64,000 bases of DNA from Prosapia bicincta (lineage: Eukaryota; Arthropoda; Insecta; Hemiptera; Cercopidae). The stretch is taken from positions 50,435,229 to 50,499,228 of the forward strand of contig JBAIZL010000002.1 of NCBI GenBank assembly GCA_036971475.1, in the 5' to 3' direction. The position numbers and the translations under genes are program-made. Every line of letters begins with the position of its first letter. Within the stretch, counting starts at the first letter, position 1. This document shows positions 57,681 to 62,970 of the stretch, piece by piece. The notes below the pieces were generated by a model. The model made no database searches. It was not told the DNA's origin and was given only the letters and a program-made list of their open reading frames with translations.

Positions 57681-58033
57681 TTAATTTTAAGGTTTTGGGA
57701 ACCTTTGTTGCAATTTAAAAAATAGTAATAAGAAATAATTTTGCAAAATTTTATTTTAAAGGATAGAAATTACAAATTTTACCTTCTATAAGAATTCTAC
57801 AGAGCGAATGCTGTGTGTCGTAACTAAGTGTTCACTTGTGAAACATTAATTTGCAAAATCCTTTCTTTATAAAGACACAATAAATATTTGTATAATATAG
57901 TTTTAGAAATTATATTGAATTAAAACTTATTACCTTATTTCGTCCTCCTTCACATATGCATTTTTTTCTTCATTAATTTCACTCTTATTTAAACAAGTTG
58001 AAAACCCTTCATTATCTGCAACTTCTAACTCAC
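23830..58033 (-). CDS. FIG4: FIG4/Sac3 polyphosphoinositide 5-phosphatase, partial gene (11 exons)
   Basis: Eleven minus-strand exons (58033-57934, 54630-54354, 53440-53245, 46944-46746, 43463-43229, 40778-40553, 39950-39815, 35485-35282, 31164-31018, 27732-27544, 24091-23830) splice with GT-AG borders and matching phases into about 722 residues with no stop before the natural end. The SAC domain is recognised from many blocks, above all the catalytic CVDCLDRTN (CX5RT) at about 43274-43297, plus [31 protein letters not shown] and [23 protein letters not shown]4 dephosphorylates PI(3,5)P2 and acts with PIKfyve and VAC14 on endosomes and lysosomes. Known FIG4 proteins are about 900 residues, so the first 185 or so are encoded beyond the right edge. 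No lesion is seen, so the gene is probably functional despite the transposon load of its introns. Confidence 0.95.
24425..25860 (-). pseudogene. Decayed coding remnant of unknown element in FIG4 intron
   Basis: On the minus strand, frames such as 24532-24837 (with [20 protein letters not shown]), 25034-25231 (with [20 protein letters not shown]) and a piece near 25750-25830 ([20 protein letters not shown], then LDIGLDL) look like degenerate protein-coding sequence interrupted by stops. GC is slightly higher than in the surrounding intron. I do not recognise the family with certainty; a DNA transposon or a retroposed gene fragment is possible. Confidence 0.35.
25861..27543. other. FIG4 intron, no feature recognised
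   Basis: AT-rich intronic sequence. A local duplication of about 45 bases ending AGGCTGTTA lies at 25880-25965. Confidence 0.4.
27544..27732 (-). CDS. FIG4: FIG4 exon J
   Basis: 189 bases, acceptor tatatttcag, donor AAAAG|GTAAGC. It encodes an acidic segment ([14 protein letters not shown]) and then [20 protein letters not shown], the FIG4 C-terminal block. Confidence 0.9.
27733..31017. other. FIG4 intron between exons J and I
   Basis: Mostly plain AT-rich intron. A CA-rich patch lies at 27897-27955. A GC-richer patch at 29980-30160, with the open end GKPGSLFD and a GGCC/GGCC pair, stands out but is not identified. A small hairpin with GGCGA/TCGCC ends lies at about 30503-30531. Confidence 0.4.
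30718..30818. repeat. Inverted repeat of about 100 bases
   Basis: The left arm (GGTTTAACA...TTTCTTAACA.CATGGTCTTTTTCA) is matched in reverse complement by TGAAAAAGATCATGGTGTTAAG to ACTGTTAAACC on the right. It may be a small MITE or a snap-back remnant. It lies in a FIG4 intron. Confidence 0.6.
31018..31164 (-). CDS. FIG4: FIG4 exon I
   Basis: 147 bases, acceptor ttgtattgcag, donor GGAAG|GTAAAT. It encodes [20 protein letters not shown], a conserved FIG4 block, followed by a Ser/Thr-rich low-complexity linker. Confidence 0.9.
31165..32714. other. FIG4 intron, no feature recognised
   Basis: AT-rich intron between exon I and the PLE at 32715. No coding or repeat signal is visible. Confidence 0.35.
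32715..33805 (-). mobile_element. Penelope-like element with intact YVDD box, otherwise decayed
   Basis: On the minus strand the reverse transcriptase reads [20 protein letters not shown], then a region with [14 protein letters not shown] at about 33020-33040. The YVDD catalytic box and the GxP.GSP.SP block are those of PLE reverse transcriptases. Upstream, about 33190-33800, are the decayed finger region (a VSLD.. motif near 33225) and a Lys/Asn-rich N-terminal frame (33567-33800). The 3' end carries a hammerhead-like motif at 32736-32778. No GIY-YIG coding part is left. Confidence 0.75.
32736..32778 (-). ncRNA. Hammerhead-like motif with TTGATAA core
   Basis: On the minus strand: TTGATAA (32772-32766), extra G, stem II GGCAAC/GTTGTT with two G-U pairs and loop GAACTA, then AAAA where GAAA is expected, the self-complementary AACGTT, then A. 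Compared with the consensus, C3 and G8 are changed together to U and A, and G12 is lost. It is probably inactive or weak. Confidence 0.5.
33888..33929 (-). ncRNA. Hammerhead-like motif, left arm of palindrome
   Basis: Minus-strand counterpart of the right-arm motif: TGAG, TTGACAA (33925-33919), extra T, a weaker stem II, GAAA, stem III ACGGCCGT, C at 33892, CTCA. Stem III differs from the other arm by matched changes on both sides (A-T to G-C), so it stays self-complementary. Confidence 0.5.
34001..34042 (+). ncRNA. Hammerhead-like motif, right arm of palindrome
   Basis: Stem I TGAG (34001-34004) pairs with CTCA (34039-34042). Core TTGACAA at 34005-34011, extra T, stem II GGGA/TCCC with loop CACATC, GAAA at 34027-34030, self-complementary stem III ACAGCTGT, cleavage-site C at 34038. 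It is complete except for the joint C3U and G8A change. Confidence 0.6.
34262..34990 (-). pseudogene. Non-LTR retrotransposon RNase H and C-terminal remnant
   Basis: Two minus-strand frames (34615-34926 and 34347-34646), joined by a frameshift, encode [20 protein letters not shown] (RNase H), then [20 protein letters not shown] and a zinc-type block with [16 protein letters not shown], as in R1/I-like insect elements. Upstream [16 protein letters not shown] continues it to about 34980. It is 5'-truncated and has higher GC than its surroundings. Confidence 0.75.
35282..35485 (-). CDS. FIG4: FIG4 exon H
   Basis: 204 bases, acceptor gttttag, donor GTAAG|GTAAGT. It encodes [19 protein letters not shown] and, later, [19 protein letters not shown]. 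The WW.PEV block is conserved in FIG4 after the SAC domain. Confidence 0.9.
35796..36905. repeat. 44-bp minisatellite, about 25 copies, with higher-order period
   Basis: The unit reads CATACTTAACTCATCAATGT, then ATAACATCAGACATACACAT and TATG (44 bases). Variants with AAAACTCC or AAAACACC in place of AACTCATC recur with a spacing of 308 bases, seven units (compare 36293 and 36601), so blocks of units have been duplicated. It lies in the FIG4 intron between exons G and H. Confidence 0.95.
36906..37679. other. FIG4 intron, no feature recognised
   Basis: AT-rich sequence between the minisatellite and the mariner fragment. Confidence 0.35.
37680..37985 (-). pseudogene. Mariner transposase C-terminal fragment
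   Basis: The minus strand reads [15 protein letters not shown] and then, after a frameshift, [18 protein letters not shown]. This is the conserved end of mariner transposases, holding the last catalytic Asp ([14 protein letters not shown]). The N-terminal two thirds are absent. The fragment is fused upstream to PLE sequence, so the open frame 37712-38035 is a chimera. Confidence 0.75.
37986..39190 (-). mobile_element. Penelope-like element (family A), reverse transcriptase half
   Basis: On the minus strand, from about 39180, decayed reverse transcriptase runs through the active-site region ([10 protein letters not shown] at about 38908-38935, with YIDN for YxDD) and then a 206-codon frame (38800-38180). 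That frame includes [40 protein letters not shown] and the Cys cluster [10 protein letters not shown], typical of PLE proteins. After a stop it continues into a GIY-YIG-like segment ([28 protein letters not shown]) and breaks off at the mariner fragment. It shares this segment with the copy at 55013. Confidence 0.85.
39191..39814. other. FIG4 intron, no feature recognised
   Basis: AT-rich sequence between the PLE and exon G. Confidence 0.35.
39815..39950 (-). CDS. FIG4: FIG4 exon G
   Basis: 136 bases, acceptor tatgcacag, donor CGAAA|GTAAGA. It encodes [20 protein letters not shown] and [18 protein letters not shown], the end of the SAC domain region. Phases 1 and 2 fit exons F and H. Confidence 0.92.
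40553..40778 (-). CDS. FIG4: FIG4 exon F
   Basis: 226 bases, acceptor cacttacag, donor CTCAG|GTATAA. It encodes [20 protein letters not shown], then [20 protein letters not shown] and [15 protein letters not shown], among the best conserved parts of FIG4. Confidence 0.95.
40779..42429. other. FIG4 intron between exons F and E
   Basis: No coding or repeat signal is recognised before the PLE at 42430. Confidence 0.35.
42430..42945 (+). mobile_element. Penelope-like element, GIY-YIG endonuclease and 3' end
   Basis: A near-open plus-strand frame reads [20 protein letters not shown], then [20 protein letters not shown] and [19 protein letters not shown]: the GIY-YIG domain (here V-N/Y-T-G) with its following Arg and Asn/His residues. 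A stop follows, then [15 protein letters not shown] and a degenerate tail, a hammerhead motif at 42833-42876, and a 3' tail (CAGTAAGTTTTCACAAATTT) shared with the copy ending at 8811. It is 5'-truncated. Confidence 0.85.
42833..42876 (+). ncRNA. Hammerhead ribozyme motif in PLE 3' end
   Basis: CTGAAGA (42837-42843), extra A, perfect stem II GATCGC/GCGATC with loop CACATA, GAAA (42863-42866), short stem III AA..TT around CA, C at 42872, then TGTC. Core and stem II are intact, but stem I is spoiled (ATCG opposite TGTC), unlike the sister copy at 8693. Confidence 0.65.
43229..43463 (-). CDS. FIG4: FIG4 exon E with catalytic CX5R motif
   Basis: 235 bases, acceptor aattattag, donor CCAG|GTTTGT. 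It encodes [20 protein letters not shown] and, after a variable loop, [20 protein letters not shown] and [14 protein letters not shown]. The CVDCLDRT block at 43274-43297 is the catalytic P-loop of Sac phosphatases, with the nucleophilic Cys and Arg intact. Confidence 0.96.
44127..44167 (-). ncRNA. Hammerhead-like motif, left arm
   Basis: On the minus strand: stem I AGCA pairing with TGTT, core CTAAGGA (44163-44157), extra A, perfect stem II GGCGAC/GTCGCC with loop ATC, GAAA, ACTAGT, cleavage-site U. The core G5 is changed to A, so this arm should be inactive in a different way from the other arm. Confidence 0.5.
44275..44317 (+). ncRNA. Hammerhead-like motif, right arm
   Basis: CTGAGGA (44279-44285), extra A, stem II GGCGAC/GTAGCC with one mismatch and loop ATC, GAAA (44302-44305), self-complementary ACTAGT. 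The base at the cleavage site is G (44311), which normally blocks cleavage. Confidence 0.5.
44787..44812. repeat. (TA)n microsatellite
   Basis: Short TATATA runs within FIG4 intron. Confidence 0.8.
45007..45519. mobile_element. Tigger/pogo-like MITE with internal tandem repeats
   Basis: It starts CAGTAGAGTCTCGATATTCC and ends in the inverted form ATTATCGAGACTCTACTG, with TA before the left end, as for pogo/Tigger elements. The interior has about five imperfect units of roughly 55 bases built around CAGTATGCAAAGGAAAT.. and GGGCTTCCAAGAAATGTTTA. Two relatives lie at 56060-56490 and 58618-59138. There is no transposase. Confidence 0.8.
45640..45790 (+). mobile_element. Possible decayed PLE 3' tail
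   Basis: The stretch around TTTTGTCTCAGTAAGTTTAT resembles the PLE tails at 8733 and 42873 (TGTCTCGGTAAGTTTTAACA). A preceding TAAAAATGTTTTGTC could be a ruined GAAAACGTTCTGTC. Confidence 0.35.
46746..46944 (-). CDS. FIG4: FIG4 exon D
   Basis: 199 bases, acceptor attttacag, donor AAAGG|GTAAG. It encodes [20 protein letters not shown], then [20 protein letters not shown] and a FDMARMNKG end. It is too short to stand out as a single open frame, but it matches FIG4 throughout. Confidence 0.93.
46998..47120. repeat. CA/TG-rich simple repeats
   Basis: A (TG)n run and a (CA)n run lie close together in a FIG4 intron next to exon D. Frames across them are not genes. Confidence 0.8.
47395..49010 (-). 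mobile_element. Tigger/pogo transposon with broken transposase
   Basis: Minus-strand transposase pieces read, from about 49000: a basic N-terminus, [20 protein letters not shown] (CENP-B-type DNA-binding region), GWIDQF-like sequence, VFNAD with a stop right after it (first catalytic Asp, about 48590), [25 protein letters not shown] (second Asp, about 48280) and VEPMD (third Asp). An acidic C-terminal tail lies at 47684-47929. It has several frameshifts and stops. At the far end GCAGTAAAATCCGCTTAATT (47394) looks like the terminal repeat. The matching end was not found. Confidence 0.8.
49011..50532. other. FIG4 intron, little recognisable
   Basis: A purine-rich patch lies at 49140-49205. Around 50124-50215 a short frame ([20 protein letters not shown]) looks coding-like but is isolated and not recognised. 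Confidence 0.35.
50537..50576. repeat. (AC)n and (TA)n microsatellite
   Basis: About 15 AC repeats followed by TATATATA, directly before the terminal repeat of the element at 50577. Confidence 0.9.
50577..51421. mobile_element. Non-autonomous Tigger/pogo-like transposon (845 bp)
   Basis: The ends are exact inverted copies for at least 12 bases (CAGTAAACTCCC and GGGAGTTTACTG), flanked by TA on both sides, the target-site duplication of this superfamily. Subterminal ATTATCCG motifs recur in both orientations. No transposase frame is present, so it depends on another element. Confidence 0.85.
51437..51718. mobile_element. Palindromic PLE-type terminal repeat element (variant centre)
   Basis: Left arm from GATTTTTTGGACTAGGAGAC (51467) and right arm ending CTCCTAGTCCAAAAAATC (51716) are inverted copies of about 80 bases. 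The centre (51546-51635) differs from the palindromes at 56565 and 63002 and contains CCTGATGAGG. It is preceded by AGGTTAGTTTTGGTTGGTAA, an outer segment shared with 62970. Confidence 0.75.
52270..52475. mobile_element. Decayed palindromic element, relative of 33823
   Basis: It shares GTTAACTCAGACTGTAACT, CGGTCTGAATTAACAATGGG and the outer GTGTAAACTAGTAGC with the element at 33823. Both hammerhead-like motifs read TTAACAA in the core, with eroded stems, so they should be dead. Confidence 0.6.
52515..52850 (-). pseudogene. Unidentified element remnant with transposon-like end
   Basis: A minus-strand frame (52530-52847) includes [19 protein letters not shown] and YRVSDPSF. It runs into GGGTCATTCAGAAAGAAGGG (about 52525 on the plus strand), which looks like a mariner-type terminus. 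I do not recognise the protein. It may be a short non-autonomous element with a chance frame. Confidence 0.3.
53245..53440 (-). CDS. FIG4: FIG4 exon C
   Basis: 196 bases between acceptor tttatacag and donor CTG|GTACGA. It starts [15 protein letters not shown] and contains [19 protein letters not shown] and [19 protein letters not shown]. The donor is inferred from the loss of similarity after AQAA and from phase 1, which fits exon D. Confidence 0.92.
53939..53982. repeat. (TG)n microsatellite
   Basis: About 20 TG repeats with a few interruptions, in the FIG4 intron between exons C and B. Confidence 0.9.
54354..54630 (-). CDS. FIG4: FIG4 exon B
   Basis: 277 bases between acceptor tatgtttcag and donor GAG|GTTAGT. 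It encodes [18 protein letters not shown] and then [40 protein letters not shown] and RGANFE, which are strongly conserved SAC-domain blocks of FIG4. Confidence 0.95.
54672..54750. mobile_element. Orphan Tigger-like terminal sequence
   Basis: TACAGTAAAACCTCAATTAA resembles a pogo/Tigger end (CAGTAAAACCTC plus a TA). A second TTAATTGAG motif follows within 75 bases, but no other end is seen. Confidence 0.4.
55012..56056 (+). mobile_element. Penelope-like element (family A), inverted left repeat, GIY-YIG remnant, two 3' repeats
   Basis: An inverted terminal repeat (55012-55125) precedes plus-strand coding remnants with [20 protein letters not shown] and [20 protein letters not shown], the GIY-YIG endonuclease of the family at 37986. 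Upstream are traces of the Cys-rich C-terminal part of the reverse transcriptase region. Two tandem 3' terminal repeats follow (about 55735-55885 and 55886-56056), each ending CTGTCAGTCTCCTATCTAGT. The second contains a hammerhead-like motif. Inverted left and direct right repeats around a truncated body match known PLE insertions. Confidence 0.8.
55896..55927 (+). ncRNA. Hammerhead-like motif with TTGAAAA core
   Basis: TTGAAAA (55896-55902), extra A, stem II GATCA/TGATC with loop TTGT, GAAA (55918-55921), a TATTT stem III segment and C at 55927. C3 and G8 are both changed (U and A). A related but further decayed copy (TTAATGA..TTGATCGAAA) lies at about 57452-57487. Confidence 0.45.
56060..56490. 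mobile_element. Partial copy of the Tigger-like MITE
   Basis: It matches the interior of 58618-59138 (CTCGGATTACACAAAAATAC, then repeats with TTCTTGGAAGCCAGATTCAT and a GGAAGCTCGAAAT end). Its outer terminal repeats are missing or eroded. It runs into the (TA)n tract at 56495. Confidence 0.7.
56495..56564. repeat. (TA)n microsatellite
   Basis: A long TATATA tract with a short GTGTGTGT interruption, directly flanking the palindrome at 56565. Confidence 0.9.
56649..56694 (-). ncRNA. Hammerhead-like motif with TTGACAA core, left arm
   Basis: Exact inverted copy of the right-arm motif at 56811-56856. Confidence 0.5.
56811..56856 (+). ncRNA. Hammerhead-like motif with TTGACAA core, right arm
   Basis: TTGACAA (56817-56823), extra A, stem II GACCAC/GTGGTT with loop TGT, GAAA (56840-56843), self-complementary ATATAT, C at 56849. 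Stem I is weak. The mirror copy on the minus strand (56694-56649) has the same sequence. Confidence 0.5.
56941..56997. repeat. (TA)n microsatellite
   Basis: Uninterrupted TATATA tract between two PLE-derived elements. Confidence 0.95.
57008..57605 (+). mobile_element. PLE-derived non-coding unit with inverted terminal repeats
   Basis: The left end (57014-57105) is an inverted copy of the terminal repeat (ACTGATTTACCTAGTGGCAA and CTGCAATCTCTTGGAAATAA). The right end (about 57440-57600) is the direct copy with a decayed hammerhead-like motif and CTGTCAGTCTCCTATCTAGT. The middle shares AAGGCCCTCTC and GATTGCAAGCATTCA words with 55487-55540. No coding is left. A (TA)n tract follows at 57631. Confidence 0.7.
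57631..57677. repeat. (TA)n microsatellite
   Basis: TATATA tract bounded by AACCTATATA and TATAGGTTAA. Confidence 0.95.
57934..58033 (-). CDS. FIG4: FIG4 exon A (first in window)
   Basis: 100 bases, acceptor tatag at 58034 and donor AAG|GTAATA. It encodes [20 protein letters not shown] and an acidic stretch. It is poorly conserved and lies in the variable linker of the SAC domain, so the call rests on its splice sites and on its end phase (2), which fits exon B exactly. Confidence 0.65.
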
Positions 58034-58617
58034 CTATAAATTAAATTTAGTTTGGTTGATATTGAGAATATTATCATTAATGAAATATAGGAAGTGTATT
58101 TTACCACTATATTGGTGTACAATTAAATATAGAATATACATTGGTTCTTTAAAAAACACTTCTCATGAGAGTTCTGAGAAAATATACATTGGAATACTAT
58201 ATTACAATTGTAAAACAGAGATTAGTAATTAAGTAACACTTTCAGCTAAACCACTTTACACCATAAAAAAAACAACAATTTTGGAATAAATAATTGTAAA
58301 TTACTATAGCTTACAATCAATTGGATTCTAGAATGTATATAACTTACTGATTCTTTTTATGTTATAAATTTTATTACCAATAATTCATTATCTATCATTA
58401 AGTATTTATTAAAATGTGTAAAGAAACTAATAAATCACCTAAAGTCTTAAGATAAAACATGTACTGCATGTCAAAACACACTGACGATAAACCATAAAAT
58501 CACTAAAACTAAAAATAAGAATTTGTACAAAAACTTATATGTTTATATCTTTGTTTACTGGAGTACTTGAATGCTGAAATTAGATTAACAATTTGCTACT
58601 TGTTCTTTTCCTTCTTA

Positions 58618-59138
58618 GTAGTCTCGATAATTCAAGGTAAATGGGACCGAAATTCTCTCTCCCAATTACCGAAGACTCGGATTACACGGAAATACGTTCC
58701 TGAGCATTAGAAAAAAATAGGAGTTTTAATGAACCCTAATACTAAATTAAAAAATGCAGTAAATAAGTTTATAGAACTTAATATGAACATTTCTTGGAAG
58801 CCTGACTCATTTCTTTGCCTAACCATATTGATCTAAACATTTCTTGGCCCGGCTCATTTCCTTTCCATACCCGTTTTGATAATAACATTTCTTGGAAGCT
58901 CAACTCATTACCTTTCCATACTATATTGATATAAACATTTCTTATACTCATACTGTATTCATATAAATAAATCTTGGAAGACAGACTCATTTCCTATGCA
59001 TACACAATGGCTATAAACAATTCTTGGAACCCTGACTCATCATTTTCTTTCAAATAGATAAAATAGGTTCAAATTAAAATAGGCTCGATTTTAACGGAAG
59101 CTCGAAATAACAGGACTCAGAATTTTGAGACTCTACTG
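58618..59138. mobile_element. Tigger-like MITE, second complete copy
   Basis: Opposite orientation to 45007-45519. It begins near TAGTCTCGATAATTCAAGG, with an eroded terminus, and ends TTTTGAGACTCTACTG followed by TA. The interior has the same roughly 55-base tandem units (TTCTTGGAAGCCTGACTCAT). Confidence 0.75.
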
Positions 59139-59912
59139 TACTAATCATTATGACACATTCGAATAAAAATTCTTCACTACTTTTTAAATAATTTTATCTC
59201 TAGTTAAATCCAGTTCTTATCTACAGAATAAAAGTAAACTTCAAACTCTACATATTTGATTAAGTTTATTTTCCATTAAAGAAAAATATAACATATGGTT
59301 CAACCCTTGCTGTACTTTAGAAATGGTAATATCTTTTGAACACTAGTTCATGCATAGCTGAAGTTTGAAAATTGGCAATATCTTCTAAATTGAAGTTCAG
59401 CTCTTGCTGCACATATAAATTTGTTTCAAATACTTTTTTTTTAATATTTAGAAACGTGTTAACCTCTTTAAACTGTAAACTAAGTAAAGGCTACCAATTC
59501 ATGATTAATTCCTCAAAAATTGTTATTTCATCTAATTTAATTTTGATTTCTTGATAATAAAATAAGCACTGGTAGTTAATCATTTCATCAAGGTTTTCAT
59601 CATATATATATATATATATATCACTTACACTGTAATGTACTTAAACAAGAATCTTACTTGGCATATAAGTGAGTTAACTTTTGAGGATTTTAATTATCTC
59701 ATTTTCGAACATCAAGTTCTTCAACTAAGTGGTTATTTTCAGATTCACTGCATTGTGAGAAATTTTTAATTTGTCTTGGGGTTAATAAAATGTTTATTGG
59801 GGTTGTGTGTTTTTGTGGTTTGTGTGATTATTTCATCAAGGTTTTGGAGGTCAATTTCTGATATTATACTTGAAATACCACCATACATTCCCGCATTAAA
59901 AACATACATCTA
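59139..59912. other. No gene recognised
   Basis: AT-rich sequence right of the first FIG4 exon in the window, presumably an intron. A short (TA)n run lies at 59604-59622. Confidence 0.35.
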
Positions 59913-60227
59913 CAGTAGAATGTCGATAATTCGGACGTCAAAAATCCGGATTTGTATCTACGTATTACTGCACACTGATTGTGTTTCAAATGTAAATTAA
60001 TTTTTAAACGAAAATGGATTTTGACATTTTTTACTTTACATAACTGTTATGATCAGATTTTAATCCGTTCAAACATTTAGCTTTTTAAAATTAATATTCC
60101 GTTTTGTTCTTGTAGCAAAAATTAAAACATTGTACCATCTGCCCTAGCTCTATGTTCCTTATCGTCAAGCGGACGCTGGCGAAAAGGAGCGTAGCGAGGA
60201 GACAGGGAGTGGCCGGGGTAGGGGGAG

Positions 60228-61022
60228 GTGGCGTGGTCAGGTCACACACCTGAGCCAATTTCAGGCCCATTGATTTGTGAAAAAGCCTTACAATTTAATG
60301 AGCAGCTTAATGGACCGAAAGATTTCAAAGCTAGTTCAGGCTGGCTTAAGAACTTCAAAAATAGGCACGGCATTAGAGAGTTAGATGTTCAAGGAGAAAA
60401 ACTTTCCTCTGATTTAGTGGCTGGAATTGCATACAAAGAGAAATTTGTTAAAGAAGCACAAAAAAATGGTTACTCTAGGGATGACATATACAATGCTGAT
60501 GAGACTGGGATAAGCTGGAGAGCTCTTCCACGAAAGTCGCTGGCATCAAAATGTGAAAAATCTGCTCCTGGTTTTAAAGTGAGTAAGGAGAGAATAACGG
60601 CTATGGTATGTGTTAATGCTAGTGGAAATCACAAGCTAAGATTATTGTGTATTGGAAAGAGCAAAAATCCACGTCCCTTAAAAAATGTGAAAACCCTTCC
60701 TGTGGCCTACAAAAATCAAAAAAGTGCTTGGATGGATTCAACCATTTTTCTGAACTGGTTTAAAGAAGAATTAATCCCTATTGTGAAAACATTCCGTAAG
60801 GAGAAAAATAAAACTGGTAAAGTTCTGTTGATCATTGACAAAGCTCCTACACACCCACCTGTTGAGGTATTAAATGAAATCGTCAAGAATTTTGAAGTGC
60901 AATTTCTCCCACCTAACGTCACTGCAACTCTACAGCCAACGGACCAGAGAGTGATCGAGAAGATGAAAAGAAGTTACAGAAAACAACAGAAAAGGATGAG
61001 GCGAGTGACATCGAGTTTATAA
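60228..61022 (+). pseudogene. Tigger transposase, main part
   Basis: The frame of 264 codons starts inside the CENP-B/Tc5-type helix-turn-helix region (ALQFNEQLNGPKDFKASSGW, LKNFKNRHGI); the first DNA-binding domain is missing. The DDE domain follows with IYNADETGISW (first Asp), KVLLIIDKAPTHPP (second Asp; the usual Asn after it is Lys) and NVTATLQPTDQ (third Asp, with M to T before it). A one-base frameshift near 60970 throws the frame into a stop at 61020. All three acidic residues are kept, so decay is recent, but the protein is not functional as it stands. Confidence 0.85.
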
Positions 61023-61805
61023 AGAAGGTGAACCTTAAAGACTGCATTTACATGTTTGCCGATGCATGGGAAAGCCTCACAGAAACGAATTTACAAAGAG
61101 CCTGGAGAACGTTATGGCCTTACGAAGAAGAAAAAGAGGAAGAAGGAGATATTGATGGTGCTGTGAATGAAACAAGAGAAATATGCAGCACACTGCCGGG
61201 ATTTGAACAATGCGACAAAGATGACGCCATGGAGTGGTTGGATGTTGATAGCAACGATCCTGGATACCAGATTTTGACCGACCAAGAAATAGCTGACATG
61301 TTAAATGAAGGTATGTAGCATTCCTTAAACATACAGTACATCCAACGTATTTTTACCTTTGTATTTTAGTCAAACGCCTGAGCTTATTCTGGTTTCATAC
61401 TAACGTAATTGTTGAATTTTCTGTTATTAAATATTACAGTACACTGTACTGTACAGTACCTATGGTTTTTTGCCAACATTCTGATTGATAATCTTTTGTA
61501 TGCAACATTCTGTGTAAAGGCAGGAAAAGAAAGCATTTATTTTTGGTTGTTTATTTAAGCAATTTCTTTCAGAGGAAATAGAAACAATGGAACTGACAGT
61601 GACGGCCCAGAACATGAGACAGAAGAAACAGGGCCAACTCATTCTGAAGCGTTTGTAGCAGCGGAGACACTGATGTCATGGCTAGAGAAACAAAACGAGA
61701 GCTCACCCACTCAGCTGATTCTTTTAAAACGAATTAAGGACATAGCTGCAAAAAAAACAAACCCCTACTGCAGTTCAAAAATCTATTACACATTTTTTTA
61801 AAAGC
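60990..61805 (+). pseudogene. Tigger transposase, C-terminal part
   Basis: In the frame after the shift, DIEFIKKVNLKDCIYMFADA begins the conserved C-terminal region, and the frame stays open to 61318. A further piece from about 61572 (EEIETNGTDSDGPEHETEE, then SEAFVAAETLMSWLEKQNE) continues the Tigger tail to about 61800. The gap between them (61319-61570) may be an old intron or an insertion. Confidence 0.75.
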
Positions 61806-61959
61806 TCAAATAGTGTTTGATGTTTTTACTGTACACATGTTGCTACTAACAAATTACAATACAGTGTTTGAACATAAAAGATGTTTTTGATTAATTTCAC
61901 CTCTAAACCCTGTATAAAAGAAAATATTCCATATATTCCAGATAGGTTATGTTTTTCTG

Positions 61960-62820
61960 TATTTATTTTGTAGTTTGTGTTATTAAGATATTTTATTATT
62001 TTGTTGTTTGGTTTGTATGTTGGAGTTTAGTGTTTTTTGTTGTATACATTCGTTATTTTTTTAATTTTGTTATTGGTGTATTTATGTTTTAGGTAGGTTT
62101 TGTATTATTTTTGTTTTTGTGTTCTGGTTGTAGCATAGTGTTGAGGTTAGGTTTTTTGTAAGTTTATTATATGTGTTTTTTATAAAGTGTTTGTCGTATT
62201 CATTTTCTATTGCTATTTTGTAATGTTATTTAATTCTTCATTTAACTTTTGTTTGTTATCATGAGTGTATTTTATTTCTTTATCTATCATATTACTATAA
62301 GTCTTAATTTTGTGTGTCCAGGGATGGTTAGTTTTGTTGTGTATTGTTGGATGTTGGTGTTCTGTAGTTTCTATTTCATTATTGTTGATATTTAATGTGA
62401 TGTCAAGATAGTTAATTGTTCTGTTTGTTTCTGTTTTGTACGTAATTTGTATGTTTTCATTGTATGCATTTAGTTTATTTAGTATTATGACATGTTCGTT
62501 GGGAATGGTAGGTTGATATATTACAAGTATATAATCTACGTATCTTGTCCATAGTGAAATGTTATGTGTGTGTAGTATAGGTTTAATTATTATTTGCTTG
62601 AAGTGTTGTAAGTATATTTCTGACATGACTGATGATATGGGTGATCCCATGGGGAGTCCAGTTTTTTGTTTATAGTATTTATTGTTGAATTGGAAGTAGT
62701 TTTGGTTGCATATATGTTTGATTAGTGTAATAATGTTGTTTATTGTGTTTTCTTTCTTGTTAATAAAAAACAAACTAATACACAATAACAAGAATAATAC
62801 ATACACATTTTTAAATAATA
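61960..62820 (-). mobile_element. Penelope-like element, reverse transcriptase fragment
   Basis: The minus-strand frame 62806-62213 (197 codons) encodes [20 protein letters not shown], then PISSVMSEIYLQHFKQ and RYVDYILVIYQP, the palm of a PLE reverse transcriptase. The catalytic box YVDD is changed to YVDY. It continues past stops (YDKHFIKNTYNKLTKNL) to about 61960. It is the same AT-rich type as the fragments at 6840 and 7680. Both ends are truncated. Confidence 0.85.
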
Positions 62821-62924
62821 CACATTCTGCAATAGTACAATAATAATATTTTTTTCTTTAATCGACATGAATACCACTCATACACTTGAGTTTTTTTCAA
62901 GCAGGTATTCTTTAAGAGCTGTAA

Positions 62925-62930
<6 letters not shown>

Positions 62931-62967
<37 letters not shown>
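62931..62967. repeat. (TA)n microsatellite
   Basis: TATATA tract leading into TTTTTAGGTTAG, the outer end of the next palindrome. Confidence 0.95.

Positions 62968-62970
<3 letters not shown>

Larger units (their letters stand above)
59913..61838 (+). mobile_element. Tigger/pogo transposon, nearly complete body
   Basis: The left end CAGTAGAATGTCGATAATTC follows a TA at 59911 and is the same type as the MITE ends at 45007 and 59138. It holds a transposase interrupted by frameshifts (60228-61790). The right end is uncertain: TTTTTACTGTA near 61830 could be a decayed terminus, but the inverted repeat is not convincing. Confidence 0.7.
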
